Below are positions 40,364 through 52,694 of a DNA stretch of 64,000 nucleotides, in pieces; positions within the stretch are counted from its first letter, which is position 1; the number at the start of each line of letters is the position of its first letter. The stretch is from Engraulis encrasicolus (taxonomy: Eukaryota > Chordata > Actinopteri > Clupeiformes > Engraulidae), in NCBI RefSeq assembly GCF_034702125.1, contig NC_085859.1:8194440-8258439 (forward strand), in the 5' to 3' direction. The notes beneath the pieces are model-generated. The model ran no database searches and had not been told where the DNA came from. It saw nothing but the letters and a program-made list of their open reading frames with translations. The position numbers and the translations under genes are program-made.

Positions 40364-42982
40364 ATGACGACTCAGGAAAACGAATTAACGACAACGGCAA
40401 CAACATGCATCTGTGGAAAAACCTGCAAGAATGAGAGAGGCCTTAAGATACATCAAGGCAGGATGAGATGCTTGACAGTGGCAACGGTGACACAACGCAC
40501 AGAAGTCACTTCTGGTCAGACGCTGGAGGAGCTAGGCCCGGAGGCAACCCATAGTGCCCAGAGCCTCCTAGTGTCACCAGCTACTGCCAGCAGCCCACCT
40601 GACACCCAGAGCCCTCTCCAGGTAACTCCCAACAACCTGCAGGATTTCCAGAGACAGCAAGCTCCAGCAACGGGCAGTGCTCCTTCAGCTCAACCAAGGA
40701 TCCAGTGGCCCCAGTCCTCAAAGAGAGCAGAGTGGAAGCAGTTTGATGAGGATGTGGACCAGATCCTGGAGGTGATTGCTAAGGGGGATGTGGACCAGAG
40801 GCTGAGAACAATGGCAACGCTCATAGTGAACATCGCAGCAGAGCGGTTTGGAACCGAGGCTCCTAAGCCAGCACCATCGGCTTATGCTCCAAGCCACAGA
40901 GCAAGGAAAATCCAGCGGTGCAGGGAAGAGCTCAAGCTGCTGAAGAAGCAATACAGAACAGCAGGAGATGCTGAGCGAGGGGGCCTAGCAGACCTGAGAG
41001 CAATCCTGAGGAAGCAGCTGCTGACCCTGCGGAGAGCAGAGTTCCACAGGAGGAGGCGGAAAGAAAGAGCCAGGAAGAGGGCAGCTTTCCTGGCTAACCC
41101 TTTCAATTTGACCAAGCAGCTACTTGGCCAAAAGAGGGCGGGCCGCCTCACCTGCTCGAAGGAGGAGATCAACAACCACCTCAAGGCCACATACAGTGAC
41201 CCCAACAGAGAACAACCGCTAGGCCCATGCAATGCACTGATAGAACCACCAGAGCCTACTTCAGACTTCAACCTGAAGGAGCCAAGCCTAAGGGAAGTGG
41301 AGGAAGTGGTGAGGAGAGCAAGATCAAGCTCAGCTCCAGGCCCGAGCGGTGTGCCATATAAGGTTTATAAGAACTGCCCGAAACTGCTACGCCGGCTTTG
41401 GAAGGCCCTGAAGGTGATCTGGAGGAGAGGGAAGATTGCCCAGCCATGGAGGTATGCTGAGGGAGTGTACATACCGAAAGAAGAAAAGTCTGAGAACATC
41501 GACCAGTTTCGGGTAATCTCCTTGTTAAGTGTGGAGAGTAAAATCTTCTTCAGCATCGTGGCCAGGAGACTCTCCAACTTCCTGCTGAGCAATAATTACA
41601 TCGACACGTCTGTGCAGAAGGGAGGGATACCGGGAGTTCCCGGTTGCCTGGAACACACAGGAGTGGTAACCCAGCTCATCAGGGAGGCGAAAGAGGGCAG
41701 AGGTGACCTGGCTGTGCTGTGGCTGGATCTCACCAACGCATATGGTTCCTTACCCCATAAGCTGGTGGAGGTCGCACTAGAGAAGCACCATGTACCCCAG
41801 AAGGTGAAAAGCCTCATCCTGGACTACTACAGCAAGTTCAGCTTGAGAGTGTCATCCGGTCAGCTGACATCTGATTGGCACCAGCTGGAAGTGGGCATAA
41901 TCACTGGTTGCACCATCTCAGTGACCCTCTTCGCACTGGCGATGAATATGCTTGCCAAGGGAGCTGAAACCGAATGCAGAGGTCCACTCAGCAAGTCTGG
42001 AGTAAGGCAACCGCCTATCAGAGCCTTCATGGACGACCTCACTGTGACGACAACATCTGTTCCAGGAGCCAGATGGATTCTCCAGGGGTTGGAAAGGATC
42101 ATGGCTTGGGCACGCATGTGTTTCAAGCCAGCAAAGTCCAGGTCTCTGGTACTACGGAAAGGGAAGGTCTCAGACAAATTCCGCTTCAGGTTGGGAGAAC
42201 ATCTGATCCCGTCAGTCACTGAGAAACCAGTGAAGAGCCTGGGGAAGGTCTTCAACTGCAGCCTGAATGACAGAGACTCCATCAAGGCAACCAGTGCTGA
42301 CTTGGATGGATGGCTGAGAACAGTGGACAAGTCTGGGCTCCCTGGTAGATTCAAGGCCTGGATGTACCAACATGGAATCCTCCCAAGAATCCTCTGGCCT
42401 CTCCTCATCTACGAGGTGCCCATGACCGTGGTGGAAGGCTTGGAGCAGAAGGTGAGCAGCTATCTGCGCAGATGGCTGGGCTTACCACGCAGCTTTAGCA
42501 ACATCGGGCTGTATGGAAACACCAACAAGCTCAGGCTCCCCTTCAGCTCAGTCAGAGAGGAGTTCATCGTGACACGGACACGGGAACACCTGCAGTACGC
42601 AGGATCCAGGGATGCCAAAGTGTCCGGGGCAGGAATCATGGTGAGGACAGGGAGGAAGTGGAGGGCAGCCGATGCAGTCCGGCAAGCAGAGTCTCGGCTG
42701 AAGCACAAGGCCATCCTCGGCACAGTGGCGCAAGGCAGAGCGGGACTTGGGATGTCAACAACAATCCAGTACAAGACTGCGACTGGGAGGGAGAGGCAGA
42801 GGCTGGTGCAGGAGGAGGTGCGGGCTTCAGTGGAGGAGGAGCGAACCAGCAGAGCAGTGGCCATGAAGCAGCAAGGAGCCTGGATGAAGTGGGAGCAGGC
42901 GATGGAGCGCAACATCACCTGGAAGGACATCTGGCAGTGGAACCCCCAGAGAATCAAGTTCCTGATCCAAAGGGGTGTATGA
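40364..42982 (+). CDS. R2/HERO-like non-LTR retrotransposon ORF: zinc finger and reverse transcriptase
   Basis: An 872-codon frame. A zinc-finger motif (C15, C17, C21, H30, C36; CGKTCKNERGLKIH) is at the N-terminus. RT motifs follow: APGPSGVPYKVYK, IDQFRVISLLSVESKIF, VLWLDLTNAYGSLPH and FMDD at 555-558, where most LINEs have F/YADD. The domain set with a C-terminal endonuclease in the next frame fits the R2 superclade, most like the HERO clade from memory of its conserved phrases; clade is inferred. The stop at 42980-42982 follows a GGGG run (42972-42975) where the frame moves by one base; the next frame continues the protein. No promoter or target site was identified, and the 5' end of the element is probably near 40300. 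Confidence 0.85.
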   Translation: MTTQENELTTTATTCICGKTCKNERGLKIHQGRMRCLTVATVTQRTEVTSGQTLEELGPEATHSAQSLLVSPATASSPPDTQSPLQVTPNNLQDFQRQQAPATGSAPSAQPRIQWPQSSKRAEWKQFDEDVDQILEVIAKGDVDQRLRTMATLIVNIAAERFGTEAPKPAPSAYAPSHRARKIQRCREELKLLKKQYRTAGDAERGGLADLRAILRKQLLTLRRAEFHRRRRKERARKRAAFLANPFNLTKQLLGQKRAGRLTCSKEEINNHLKATYSDPNREQPLGPCNALIEPPEPTSDFNLKEPSLREVEEVVRRARSSSAPGPSGVPYKVYKNCPKLLRRLWKALKVIWRRGKIAQPWRYAEGVYIPKEEKSENIDQFRVISLLSVESKIFFSIVARRLSNFLLSNNYIDTSVQKGGIPGVPGCLEHTGVVTQLIREAKEGRGDLAVLWLDLTNAYGSLPHKLVEVALEKHHVPQKVKSLILDYYSKFSLRVSSGQLTSDWHQLEVGIITGCTISVTLFALAMNMLAKGAETECRGPLSKSGVRQPPIRAFMDDLTVTTTSVPGARWILQGLERIMAWARMCFKPAKSRSLVLRKGKVSDKFRFRLGEHLIPSVTEKPVKSLGKVFNCSLNDRDSIKATSADLDGWLRTVDKSGLPGRFKAWMYQHGILPRILWPLLIYEVPMTVVEGLEQKVSSYLRRWLGLPRSFSNIGLYGNTNKLRLPFSSVREEFIVTRTREHLQYAGSRDAKVSGAGIMVRTGRKWRAADAVRQAESRLKHKAILGTVAQGRAGLGMSTTIQYKTATGRERQRLVQEEVRASVEEERTSRAVAMKQQGAWMKWEQAMERNITWKDIWQWNPQRIKFLIQRGV

Positions 42983-43691
42983 TGTCCTCCCGAGCCCATC
43001 TAACCTGTACACCTGGGGCAAAATAGAGACACCCGCATGTCCACTGTGTTCCAAGATGGGGACCTTGGAGCACATCTTAAGCAGCTGCTCCAGGGCACTG
43101 AGCGAGGGTCGCTATCGATGGAGGCACGATCAGGTCCTGAAGTCCATAGCTGAGGCAATCAGCAAGGGAATTAAGGATAGCCGATGCACCCAAGCTACCG
43201 CCAAGGCCATCCAGTTTGTGAAGGCGGGACAGAAGCCCGAGAGAACACCAAAGGGCTCCGCGGCTGGGGTGCTCTCTACAGCCCGAGACTGGGTGATGAC
43301 AGTTGATCTGGAGAGGCAGCTGAAAATACCACCACACATCACCCAGTCCAGATTGAGACCAGACCTCATCCTGGTCTCTGAGGCTACAAAGCAACTGGTC
43401 ATGCTCGAGCTCACAGTTCCATGGGAAGATAGGATGGAGGAGGCGCAGGAGAGGAAAAGGGAGAAGTACCAGGAGCTGGTGGAGGACTGTCGCAGAAATG
43501 GCTGGAGAACTAGATGTATGCCAGTGGAGGTAGGGAGCCGGGGATTTGCCAGCCACTCCCTGAGCAAAGCCTACGGAACACTAGGCATAACAGGGGCCAA
43601 TCGGAAGAGAGCCATCAACAACAACACAGAGGCAGCTGAAAAAGCGTCCAGATGGCTCTGGCTGAGGAGGGGAGAGAGGTGGGGGGAGTAG
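42975..43691 (+). CDS. R2/HERO-like element, frameshifted C-terminus: zinc knuckle and restriction-like endonuclease
   Basis: Continues the previous frame after a one-base shift; the first residues are YDVLPSPSNLYTWG. A CX2CX7HX4C knuckle (CPLCSKMGTLEHILSSC) is followed by a PD-(D/E)XK-type core: RLRPDLILVS then VMLELTVPWED. This endonuclease is the enzyme that R2-superclade LINEs use to nick their target DNA. No stop occurs until TAG at 43689. The shift is one extra G, so the copy may be only recently inactivated, or it may be an assembly error. Confidence 0.85.
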   Translation: MYDVLPSPSNLYTWGKIETPACPLCSKMGTLEHILSSCSRALSEGRYRWRHDQVLKSIAEAISKGIKDSRCTQATAKAIQFVKAGQKPERTPKGSAAGVLSTARDWVMTVDLERQLKIPPHITQSRLRPDLILVSEATKQLVMLELTVPWEDRMEEAQERKREKYQELVEDCRRNGWRTRCMPVEVGSRGFASHSLSKAYGTLGITGANRKRAINNNTEAAEKASRWLWLRRGERWGE

Positions 43692-44079
43692 AATGCCACT
43701 CGGACACAGGCCGGGGTCTGATCAGCCCTGGTCGGGTCGCCTGGTCGAGGGTGTCTGTTGTAAGACCCGAAACACCCAGTGACTCCAGGAAACAACACTG
43801 ATGATGTGTCCGAGTCAGTGCATCAGGTTGATGTTTGCAAAACTAGCAACTCTAGTCTTTTTTTTTTTACCTCTCTACATGTACTGTACATCAATCAGGA
43901 GTCTGTTATCAGTAGAGCACAACTGTAGCAAGCACAATAAAGTTGTTCCCCTACCTCTCAAAGTATTTTTGTGTCTTTCTACACGTGACTCAAATAACTC
44001 GTCCAACAAGTTTGACATGTACTGTGTCATCGCCCTCTTCCAAGCAGGAATAGAAACCGGATTGGCAACACCCACATCC

Positions 44080-44622
44080 AACCTACCTGCTCCAGAGAAA
44101 TTAGAACACAGGGAGAAGGCTCAGTCTCATTGGTTCCCATTGTAGCCAGTTAGCTTTGCATGCATTCTGCAGTAACGAGCGTAGGCCAGTCCTTCATGTG
44201 AGAAAATGTATGGAATGGAAAGGGGAACCCATGCTAAATACATTGCTACTGCCATTTCCAGTCACAAATATTATCAACAAAACATTCCCGTGTAAAGCAC
44301 GATGTTGTTTAACAATAGGCTGTATTGACAAATCGTTCAGGTGTGTAGTTTTACAGCAGGTTTGAAGATTTCAACCTGTACTCGCTAGCATCGTGCTAAT
44401 GTTTATGGGTTTGGCCCCATAAAAATTGAGCTTTGTGACCCAGTATATAATAATCTAGTGGCGCAAAATAATCGAAACGCTACTCAAATGAGGTCTTATT
44501 ATTTCTAGCTTCGAACTTAATATTAGTATTTCAGGACAAAAAATTATAAAAAATCACAAAAATTATAATGGAAAAAAACTCCATTGACACATTCATTTTG
44601 CACTGTCCCGTGGTTAGGGTTA
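44080..44622. repeat. dispersed repeat, left half (interrupted copy)
   Basis: Inverted match to about 20450-20990. It breaks at gttagggtta|tagtc and resumes after the large element at 51394 (ttagccaattgtggc). From 43700 to 44080 only an unclassified AATAAA-bearing stretch is seen. Confidence 0.75.
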
Positions 44623-46839
44623 TAGTCAGGGTCATTTTTCCAAAAAGTTGATACCTGAAGGCAAATCATGTTAATTTTCGGCATACAACTGATTTAGGGG
44701 TATTCAAGGGTGCTGAATCCAAATCTGCCGTATGCCGGACGCAAAAATGTATCGAAATGCCTCAAACGGGCAAAATCCAATATGGCCGCCGCCACCGTGT
44801 TAAAATCCTGCAATCACTTTTCTTTTGGACTAAATAAGGTATGAATTTGAAAATAGCACTTATTTTTATGTTTTCAGACATGGGGAAAGCCATTATGTCA
44901 TCAGATTTAAGCTCAGATTGGAAGAAAATGCTTATGTCATTGGCTGGCAGCCATTTTAAAAGCAGAGAGCCTCATATTTTCAGCTATTTTTAACATTTTT
45001 ACTAATCTTTCAAGATCCACAGAAAAAATGCTCTTTGTCTCTGTGAACACAAATACTACAGAAAACTGCACTGAACTGTCTACTTTCACCTGAAAAAAGA
45101 AGTTTGTGTCTACCTTTTTCCATTCTTTAGTTATGGGCAGTAGAACATGGGATGACACCACAAAAAAACACAGATTTTTGACCCCAAAATACTGCACTTC
45201 TCTCTGCCCATATTTTTGCTTTAAGAATATATTGTCTTTGATAGTGTTCATGTTTGATTTCCAACATTTTCAGGGGGTTTGAAGGGTGCTTAATGCCAAT
45301 ATGATGTATAAATAAATGTATATTCCCATAGTACATCAAAATGAAGGAATCCAATATGGCCGCCGTCACCAGTCTACAGTGTACGTTTCTTTGATTACAC
45401 AAGGTAAACTCTTAAGTACATTATGTAGCATTAGGTTTTCATACAGGGAGAATTCATTTCATTACTCAGATTTAAGATGGATATCAAAGGAAATTATTTC
45501 AGTGTAGTCTGAATTCATGATTGCAACAGGAACATAGGGTGACACCACAAAAAACAATATTTTTGACCCCAAAATACTGCACTTGTCTCAACCCACATTT
45601 TTGCTTTAAGGACAAAGTGTCTTTGATAGTGTTCATGTTTGATATGCTGCATTTTCAGGGGTTTTGAAGGGTGCTTAATTCAAATATTCAAATATGCTGT
45701 GTATTAGGCTCAAAAACCTCTTTAATAGGCCTACCTCAAAATGAATTAATCGAATATGGACGCCATCACCAGACAAGGTGGACTCTTAATTACATTGTAG
45801 CTATAGGTTGTCATACATGGAGAATTCATCTCCATACTCAGATTTAAGATTAGAATCAAATGTCATGATTTCATAGGTTGAATTCATGTTTACAAGTGAC
45901 AGTTGACTTTCATGTCAATAAGCTGTTCTTTTGAATGAAAATGTTTTCTCTACTTCCAATTTTATTTTAATGCTTATTATAACATGATGCAATATGTCCA
46001 CCTCAATCCACCTCTTCCATTATGAGACAAATTTACACACATAAGTCTGAATGTGTCTAAATATAATATGCACATCTACATTTTGTACATTAGGAATTCA
46101 TTGTTTGCCGATTTTATTGCGGCGCTTACATTATATCTTTGAATGATGGAAAGGTGAAACGTGGATCAAAACAGTTTATGTTATTGTGAGGAACTTACTT
46201 GATATATGTTAACTCATTCCCAACCATTAGGCCTATCAACCTCCTCCTCTCCAGTGATTTGGCAGGACACACAATATCATGCACTGCATGGCACTTTTGC
46301 TGCAAGTGCAACAAAAGCAAAGTATGACGTTTTGAAATGATCAGTCCTATCTCATTCAGATGTCACATGGTTACATAAAATGCCCCACATTATCAAATCT
46401 CTATATTGAGTCAGGCCCACATACCCCTTCCTATCCTCCTGCCAGTCACCAAAGTGGGATGGGTGGTATTGGACAGGGCTTTAGTCCCACTGCTCCTGTA
46501 TCTGCCACTTATACATGGGTTCTCATTGTTTATCAACACAATGTTATGAAGAGGGGCAAGACACTGGCAGCCAACCACGTGAGCTAATTTTTTTGACAGA
46601 CAGTGGTTTCCAACAATCAGAGGCTGAGTTGGGCGCAGATAGGTTCGCAGTCAGGTTATAAACAAAATGTAGAACCCATGTATTCTCAAGGCACACAAAG
46701 ACATCACAACTTGTGCTTGCCTCATCCAACACTGCATCTGCAAGAAGTGGCATGGAGTACATGGAGTCAAGCAGTTGCTGCAATTCAGCAACTCCAGGAG
46801 GGGTGATTAGGAATAGGTTGACTTAGTATACCAAGTAAA

Positions 46840-47106
46840 CAATTTTGGTTAGAGGAGAGGAGGGTGACAGTATGTGCATATACATTTGTCCAACAATAAA
46901 GCAATCACTAACCACTTCACCAGAGGGCTAGGATCATTAGTGGGACAGTCAGAGCCTGTCACAAAGAAAGTATGACTTTTAATGTATGCTGATGACATTA
47001 CCTTAGTGGCACATATCGCTGACACAGACACCCCCGACAAAAGACATCAACAGCCAAGGACAGTAGAGCAAGTGGTAGTTTTTAGGTACCTAGGCATAGA
47101 AATGTA
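46840..47106 (+). pseudogene. reverse transcriptase remnant (YADD box)
   Basis: One frame reads NHFTRGLGSLVGQ, a TGA, LLMYADDITLVAHIADTDTP and, after more codons, VVVFRYLGIEM then TAG. YADD and the following FxYLGI are RT palm-domain motifs. The fragment is short and has an internal stop, so it is a dead LINE piece. Confidence 0.55.
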
Positions 47107-47430
47107 GCCTGGTCCGGACCATCCCTACTACCATTTCATTTCGTATTCATGGTCTGGGGGTTGTTTGATCTGACACGATTGCAGGAAGCGGGAAGGAAAT
47201 GGTCGGAAAAATCAGGATAAGTTGTTGAACAAACATGTCTGACGTCTATCTTTGGCGATGTAGGACCGTTTAACAGACATGTCTGACAGAATATCCTACC
47301 GTAGGATAAAATTACAATGTAGGACCGCTTGTAAGAACACCGGCCAAATCCTACCGGCAACATTGCTCCACAGAAAACTGGTATCAGAAGTAGTGTGGAG
47401 TCAAGTCTCTTGGCGGAAGTACGTAGGATG
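47107..47430. repeat. dispersed repeat, copy 2
   Basis: Matches 17841-18232 in the same orientation (ctaccatttc, attcatggtctgg, gcaggaagcgggaag, ctccacagaaaac, ggcggaagtacgta), with an internal 120-bp stretch of extra sequence. Confidence 0.6.
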
Positions 47431-48595
47431 GTGCACAAGGCTAATAGAAATGGGCACCCTCCTGTCTTTCTCACAGCACATGAACACAATATTCAAAAAA
47501 GGACATTTCAAGTCAGCAAGGACATTCTGATTTTTGATACCTCCTCCTCGTATAACTTAACCCATTGTGTCCTGGAGACACATATAGGTATACAGGTTTT
47601 TCAGGATCTTGAGATTTTAGCTGTTTTATTAACTATGTGGGTATGTTAGAGCTGAATGAACACATTACAATGCAAGGGGAGGGTATTGGCTTTTAAATGT
47701 AACTCATTTCATGTTTGTATGTGGTTCGGAGGCTGAGATATTGCGGATTTAATAGGAAGAGGGCACCCTTTCCAAAAAAGGGCTTAGGACAAAATGGGTT
47801 AATTAGCAGTCCATTTTTGAATATTGTGTTCATGTGCTCTGAGAAAGACAGGGAGGTGCCCATTTCTGTGCCAAGGCACCTTAAAACTACCACTTGCTCG
47901 TCTGCCTGCCATTGGCTCTCTCTCTCCAACTGAGCACCGCTATTGATACACTGCAGATGTACATTCCAGTATATTTTAACTAGGCCAATTTAAAGTCTAT
48001 ACTTGCACAATTCTACCAACAGAAGATAACAGACAGACTCTCTTTTCCTCCTGCTCCCCTGTTCAGCAGGGCTGGATCCCCACATGGCTGCATGCTGAGC
48101 CCCCATCTAAAGTCTATCCGTCCATGACTGCAGTATGGCCAGCAAAAGGGACTGAAGGTGGCAGCCTGGTGTACAGAGACAGAGACAAATTTCTCTAGCT
48201 CTGAATTCAGGAGGCACACCTATAGCGAGAATAGACCTAGCCCTTTCTGAACTTCCCACTGTCTCAACAGAGCTAAAACATTGTCTTGGACATTATCCTG
48301 GTTCTGAGTTCTTGGGTCTCTACAGATGTATCATTGGCACTACAGATGTATCATCTTGTTCCCCTGATCTCCTTCCATCCTCCGGTTGTTGTGCAATAAT
48401 TGATACAGTGCAATGTGTTGAGCTGAATTCTTGCCGTACTACAGAACAAAGGCCAGCCTTGTAATTAATGGTTATAATTGTCACAGAGTGGCCATCTCAG
48501 CTGAAATATGTACAGTACATTAAGCAAGACAATCTATGCAATAACTTTGGATGACTGATGTGCAATACCAGCCTGAGTATGTCCTTTGTGTATAT

Positions 48596-48708
<113 letters not shown>

Positions 48709-49927
48709 GCCACTCCCTTATCTTCACTCTATTCTATTCTAATCTATTCTATTCTATTCTATATATTATTCACATCAGTCTGACTCTTGATCCCCTTTAT
48801 AGGCCTAGATATACAGTGATCTGAGCACAGCATTTAAACAGGCAAACATGAAGTAATTCCCATTGTACAAAGGATAATATTAGAAAATATTCGATTTAGG
48901 AACATTCACACTCTTGTGTGCATTTTTTTTATGGCTGAAGAGGTGTGGAAACATTGTGTGGTGGTTTGAGGTGGAAACATTTTTCATGGTATAATGCATT
49001 AAAAGTGTAATTGAAATAGGGAGAGATTTAAATACAAATGGTCAATTTATGGAAAAGATAATCTCCTGTTGCAAACATGAATTCAGTCTACACTGAAATA
49101 ATTTCCTTTGATATCTATCTTAAATCTGAGTATGGAAATGAATTCTCCTTGTATGAAAACCTGATGCTACGTAATGTACTTAAGAGTTTACCTTGTGTAA
49201 TCAAAGAAATGTACACTGTAGACTGGTGACGGCGGCCATATTGGATTCCTTCATTTTGATGTACTATGGGAATTAAAGGCATTAAGCACCCTTCAAAACC
49301 CCTGAAAATGTTATATATCAAACATGAACACTATCAAAGACAATATGTCCTTAAAGCAAAAATATGGGCAGAGAGAAGTGCAGTATTTTGGGGTCAAAAA
49401 TCAGTGTTTTTTGTGGTGTCATCCCATGTTCTACTGCCCATAACTAAAGAATGGAAAAAGGTAGACACAAACTTCTTTTTTCAGGTGAAAGTAGACAGTT
49501 CAGTGCAGTTTTCTGTAGTATTTGTGTTCACAGAGACAAAGAAGTTTTTTTCTGTGGATCTTGAAAGATTAGTTAAAATGTTAAAAATCGCTGACAATAT
49601 GAGGCTCTCTGCTTTTAAAATGGCTGCCAGTCAATGACATAAGCATTTTCTTCCAATCTGAGCTTAAATCTGATGAAATAATGGCTTTCCCCATGTCTGA
49701 AAACATAAAAATAAGTGCTATTTTCAAATTCATACCTTATTTAGTCCAAAAGAAAAGTGATTGCAGGATTTTAACACGGTGGCGGCGGCCATATTGGATT
49801 TTGCCCGTTTGAGGCATTTCGGTACATTTTTGCGTCCGGCATACGGCAGATTTGGATTCAGCACCCTTGAATACCCCTAAATCAGTTGTATGCCGAAAAT
49901 TAACATGATTTGCCTTCAGGACCTTAA

Positions 49928-51354
49928 CCCTCTAGCTACCATAACGGCCGTGAACGTCCGGCTGGATCTGTACCAGAAAGGACGCGGCCGGCCGGAATAT
50001 TTTCATATGAAAATACAGCTGAACGGCCGTCATCATGCAGTTTTTCCAGCTTTCAAACACTTTAGCTCAATATTACAGACCCTCCTCGATATACTTTCAG
50101 TATAAAAACTATATGTTTATATTATATTATTTTTCAGTATTTTAGATTTTATTACGAGATGCGCCGCTTTATGCGATTTGGCAATCTGGCGTCAATTCAA
50201 ATGACGGCCGTCCGAGATTGGATGGCTACAAACACAACCATTCTGTTTCTACAACCAATATACACTAAATATGAAAACTTCCAACCCTCTTCGATCTATT
50301 TTCATGGTCAACAGCACATGTGTATGACTATTTAGGCTATTTTTAGATCATGTTGTTTTATTAAGCTTATGAGATGGTGTTCAACTGTGATGAGTTCTGC
50401 CATGGTCCTAAATAGCAAACACAACTGTCCAGCCGATGTCTACACGCTACATATTAAACATGTAAACTGTCTTCGGTGTGTTTTCAGAGTCAAACCATAT
50501 GTTGGTATCCAACTATCTTATTTCCTGGAACAACTTACAGCGACAGCTCTGCGTAACAGCGCATCGTGAAGGAAGCGCAGCATGGAACAATTGGTTACTC
50601 ATTTTGCGTGTCAGCTTTGGCAAAGCAGTCAAGGACTGTTACTACTCCACGTTGTCCTTCATAAAAATGTGCGCGAAGACGTTGAGTTGAATGCTACCAA
50701 CGTGGTGTTTGTAGCACTTCAATTCCGGTCAAAGTCGGTGATGCCTGGCGCGTCTTACCTGTGCCAAATTGGGAGGGGAAACTTCCTAGAGCTCCATTCA
50801 TGTCCTGTCTGCTATCGCGGACACGTCTCCGGTTATCCGTACACATCTTTGGCATGGTTTAGTTCAAACATTATTAGCTAGTGTAGTCCATTACAGTTAT
50901 ACCGCTTGAAACCGCTTGAAAACAGGACATTTGGGTGAACGACATTTGTTGTCGTCACATGATCATTGTTCAACTTTGACCCTGGATGGATGGATGGATA
51001 GACCAAGGATAGATAGATAGATGGATAGAGAGATCGATAGATAGATAGATAGGCCTAAATATATAGATATATAGATAGATAGGCCTAGATAATATCGGAT
51101 TTTATCACATTTTTATCATTTAATCCACATCAAAGGCACTCTATGTGAATACTGAACAATTAATTATCCATAAATGATATACCATTTGAAAGTGTGTTTT
51201 CTCTACTTTAATATGAAAGTAACTTGTAATTGACACTTTTCATTTCTTTTCAAGTTATTTGACATTGTTTAGAATATGACAAAAATGTCAATTTTTCCTT
51301 AGAATTCCTGGTAGGATTCCGGCCTATTCAAAAAAAATTCTGGTAGCTAGAGGG
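49928..51354. mobile_element. piggyBac-type element nested in the large transposon
   Basis: Ends CCCTCTAGCTACCA and TGGTAGCTAGAGGG are perfect 14-bp inverted repeats bordered by TTAA (49924-49927, 51355-51358). The 1427-bp interior has GGCCG-rich ends, a (GATA)n run (about 50990-51080) and no transposase motif in its short frames. Confidence 0.8.
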
Positions 51355-51505
51355 TTAAATAAGCACCTTTTTAGAAAAATCCTGCCTAGACTATTAGCCA
51401 ATTGTGGCTAATAGCAAGTTCCGTGAGTGAACAGCCCCTGCCTGCTCCTACCTTTACACTTCCTGATAACACAAAATGATCCTGATTGGCCAATTCCCAA
51501 CCCCA

Positions 51506-51604
51506 NNNNNNNNNNNNNNNNNNNNNNNNNNNNNNNNNNNNNNNNNNNNNNNNNNNNNNNNNNNNNNNNNNNNNNNNNNNNNNNNNNNNNNNNNNNNNNN
51601 NNNN
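51506..51604. other. assembly gap (99 N)
   Basis: Run of N. Left of it is the end of a dispersed repeat; right of it is the middle of a SPRY exon. The first third of that exon is missing from the sequence. Confidence 1.
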
Positions 51605-51966
51605 CTGCACGCTGCTACTGGGAGGTTGAGTGGAGTGCAGAGTATGTTCATATAGCAGTGTCATATAAAAGCATCAGCAGGAAAGGACAGGGTGTTGAGT
51701 GTAAGTTTGGATATAATGATCAGTCCTGGAGGCTGGGCCTCGACAGCTCCAGCTGCTCTTTCTGGCACAATAATAAAGACGCTAAACTCCCTCTAGTGGC
51801 CGGCTCCAGAATAGGAGTGTATGTGGATCATAGGGCAGGGACTCTGGCCTTCTACAGCATCAGGGGAGACACAATGACCCTCCTGCACAGAGTCAATACC
51901 ACATTCACACACACACTCTACCCTGGGTTTTTGGTATGGAGTGAATCATCAGTGAAGCTGTTGTGA
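51605..51966 (+). CDS. SPRY exon 4, partial (5' part lost in gap)
   Basis: Opens at ARCYWEVEW and runs intact for 120 codons to [43 protein letters not shown]...SVKLL. Its 3' third is closest to SPRY exon 1 (IRGDTMTLLHRVNTTF in both), not to exons 2 and 3. There is no RING/B-box/coiled-coil exon between it and gene B, unless one lies in unplaced sequence at the gap. It may be an orphan, the end of an unassembled gene, or a third alternative last exon. Confidence 0.75.
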
Positions 51967-52013
51967 GGCCCATATAGATAAATGCTGCTCCTGTCGGTCC
52001 TTTAGCACGGGTC

Positions 52014-52123
<110 letters not shown>

Positions 52124-52694
52124 CCTGGCTTTGCCATACGTAAACTTCCATTTGATTCCCATCTCCCTCCATGTTGTATCCGAGTCGGGTCATCTGGAGG
52201 AGATTACAAACGTTGCCAGGCAACTTGACCCATCAGGGAAGGAGGGAGGGAAGAGGGGTGTGATGAATTGACTTTATTGTTTGGTGTGCTGACATTTTGG
52301 CACTACTGTAGACCTTCATCAGTGTCTGTGTTTAAGGCTATGCCACCATGCTCTTCCATCTGACAACTAATGACTGAAGTACTCTGAAAAGCTGCACCTG
52401 CTGGAAAATAAACTTGAGTTGTACGGGCCCTTGTAAAACTTTGTCAACAAAGGGGTGTGTTACATGTCATGATCAAACATTTAAGTATTGGCAGAGGACG
52501 CGCTCAACTTCTTGGAAAACCGAAAAGCTTTTGGGTGCGAGATAAAAAGCGTCAACTTAAGGAAGAAGAAATCCGCACTCACAAACTGCGTCTCATTATT
52601 TATTTATATTACCACCATGTCCAAAAAGCAAACGCGTTTTGGCTAACAAGCCTTCATCAGTGCGTGGTTTGTCATTGGTCAGTTCACCCTTGCC

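Noticed and set aside
41860..43567. Minus-strand frames of 145-182 codons over the LINE
   Set aside because: Antisense shadows of the zinc finger/RT/endonuclease protein.
50369..50881. Overlapping frames of 66-99 codons inside the piggyBac-type element
   Set aside because: No piggyBac DDE motif or cysteine-rich tail; frames overlap in different registers.
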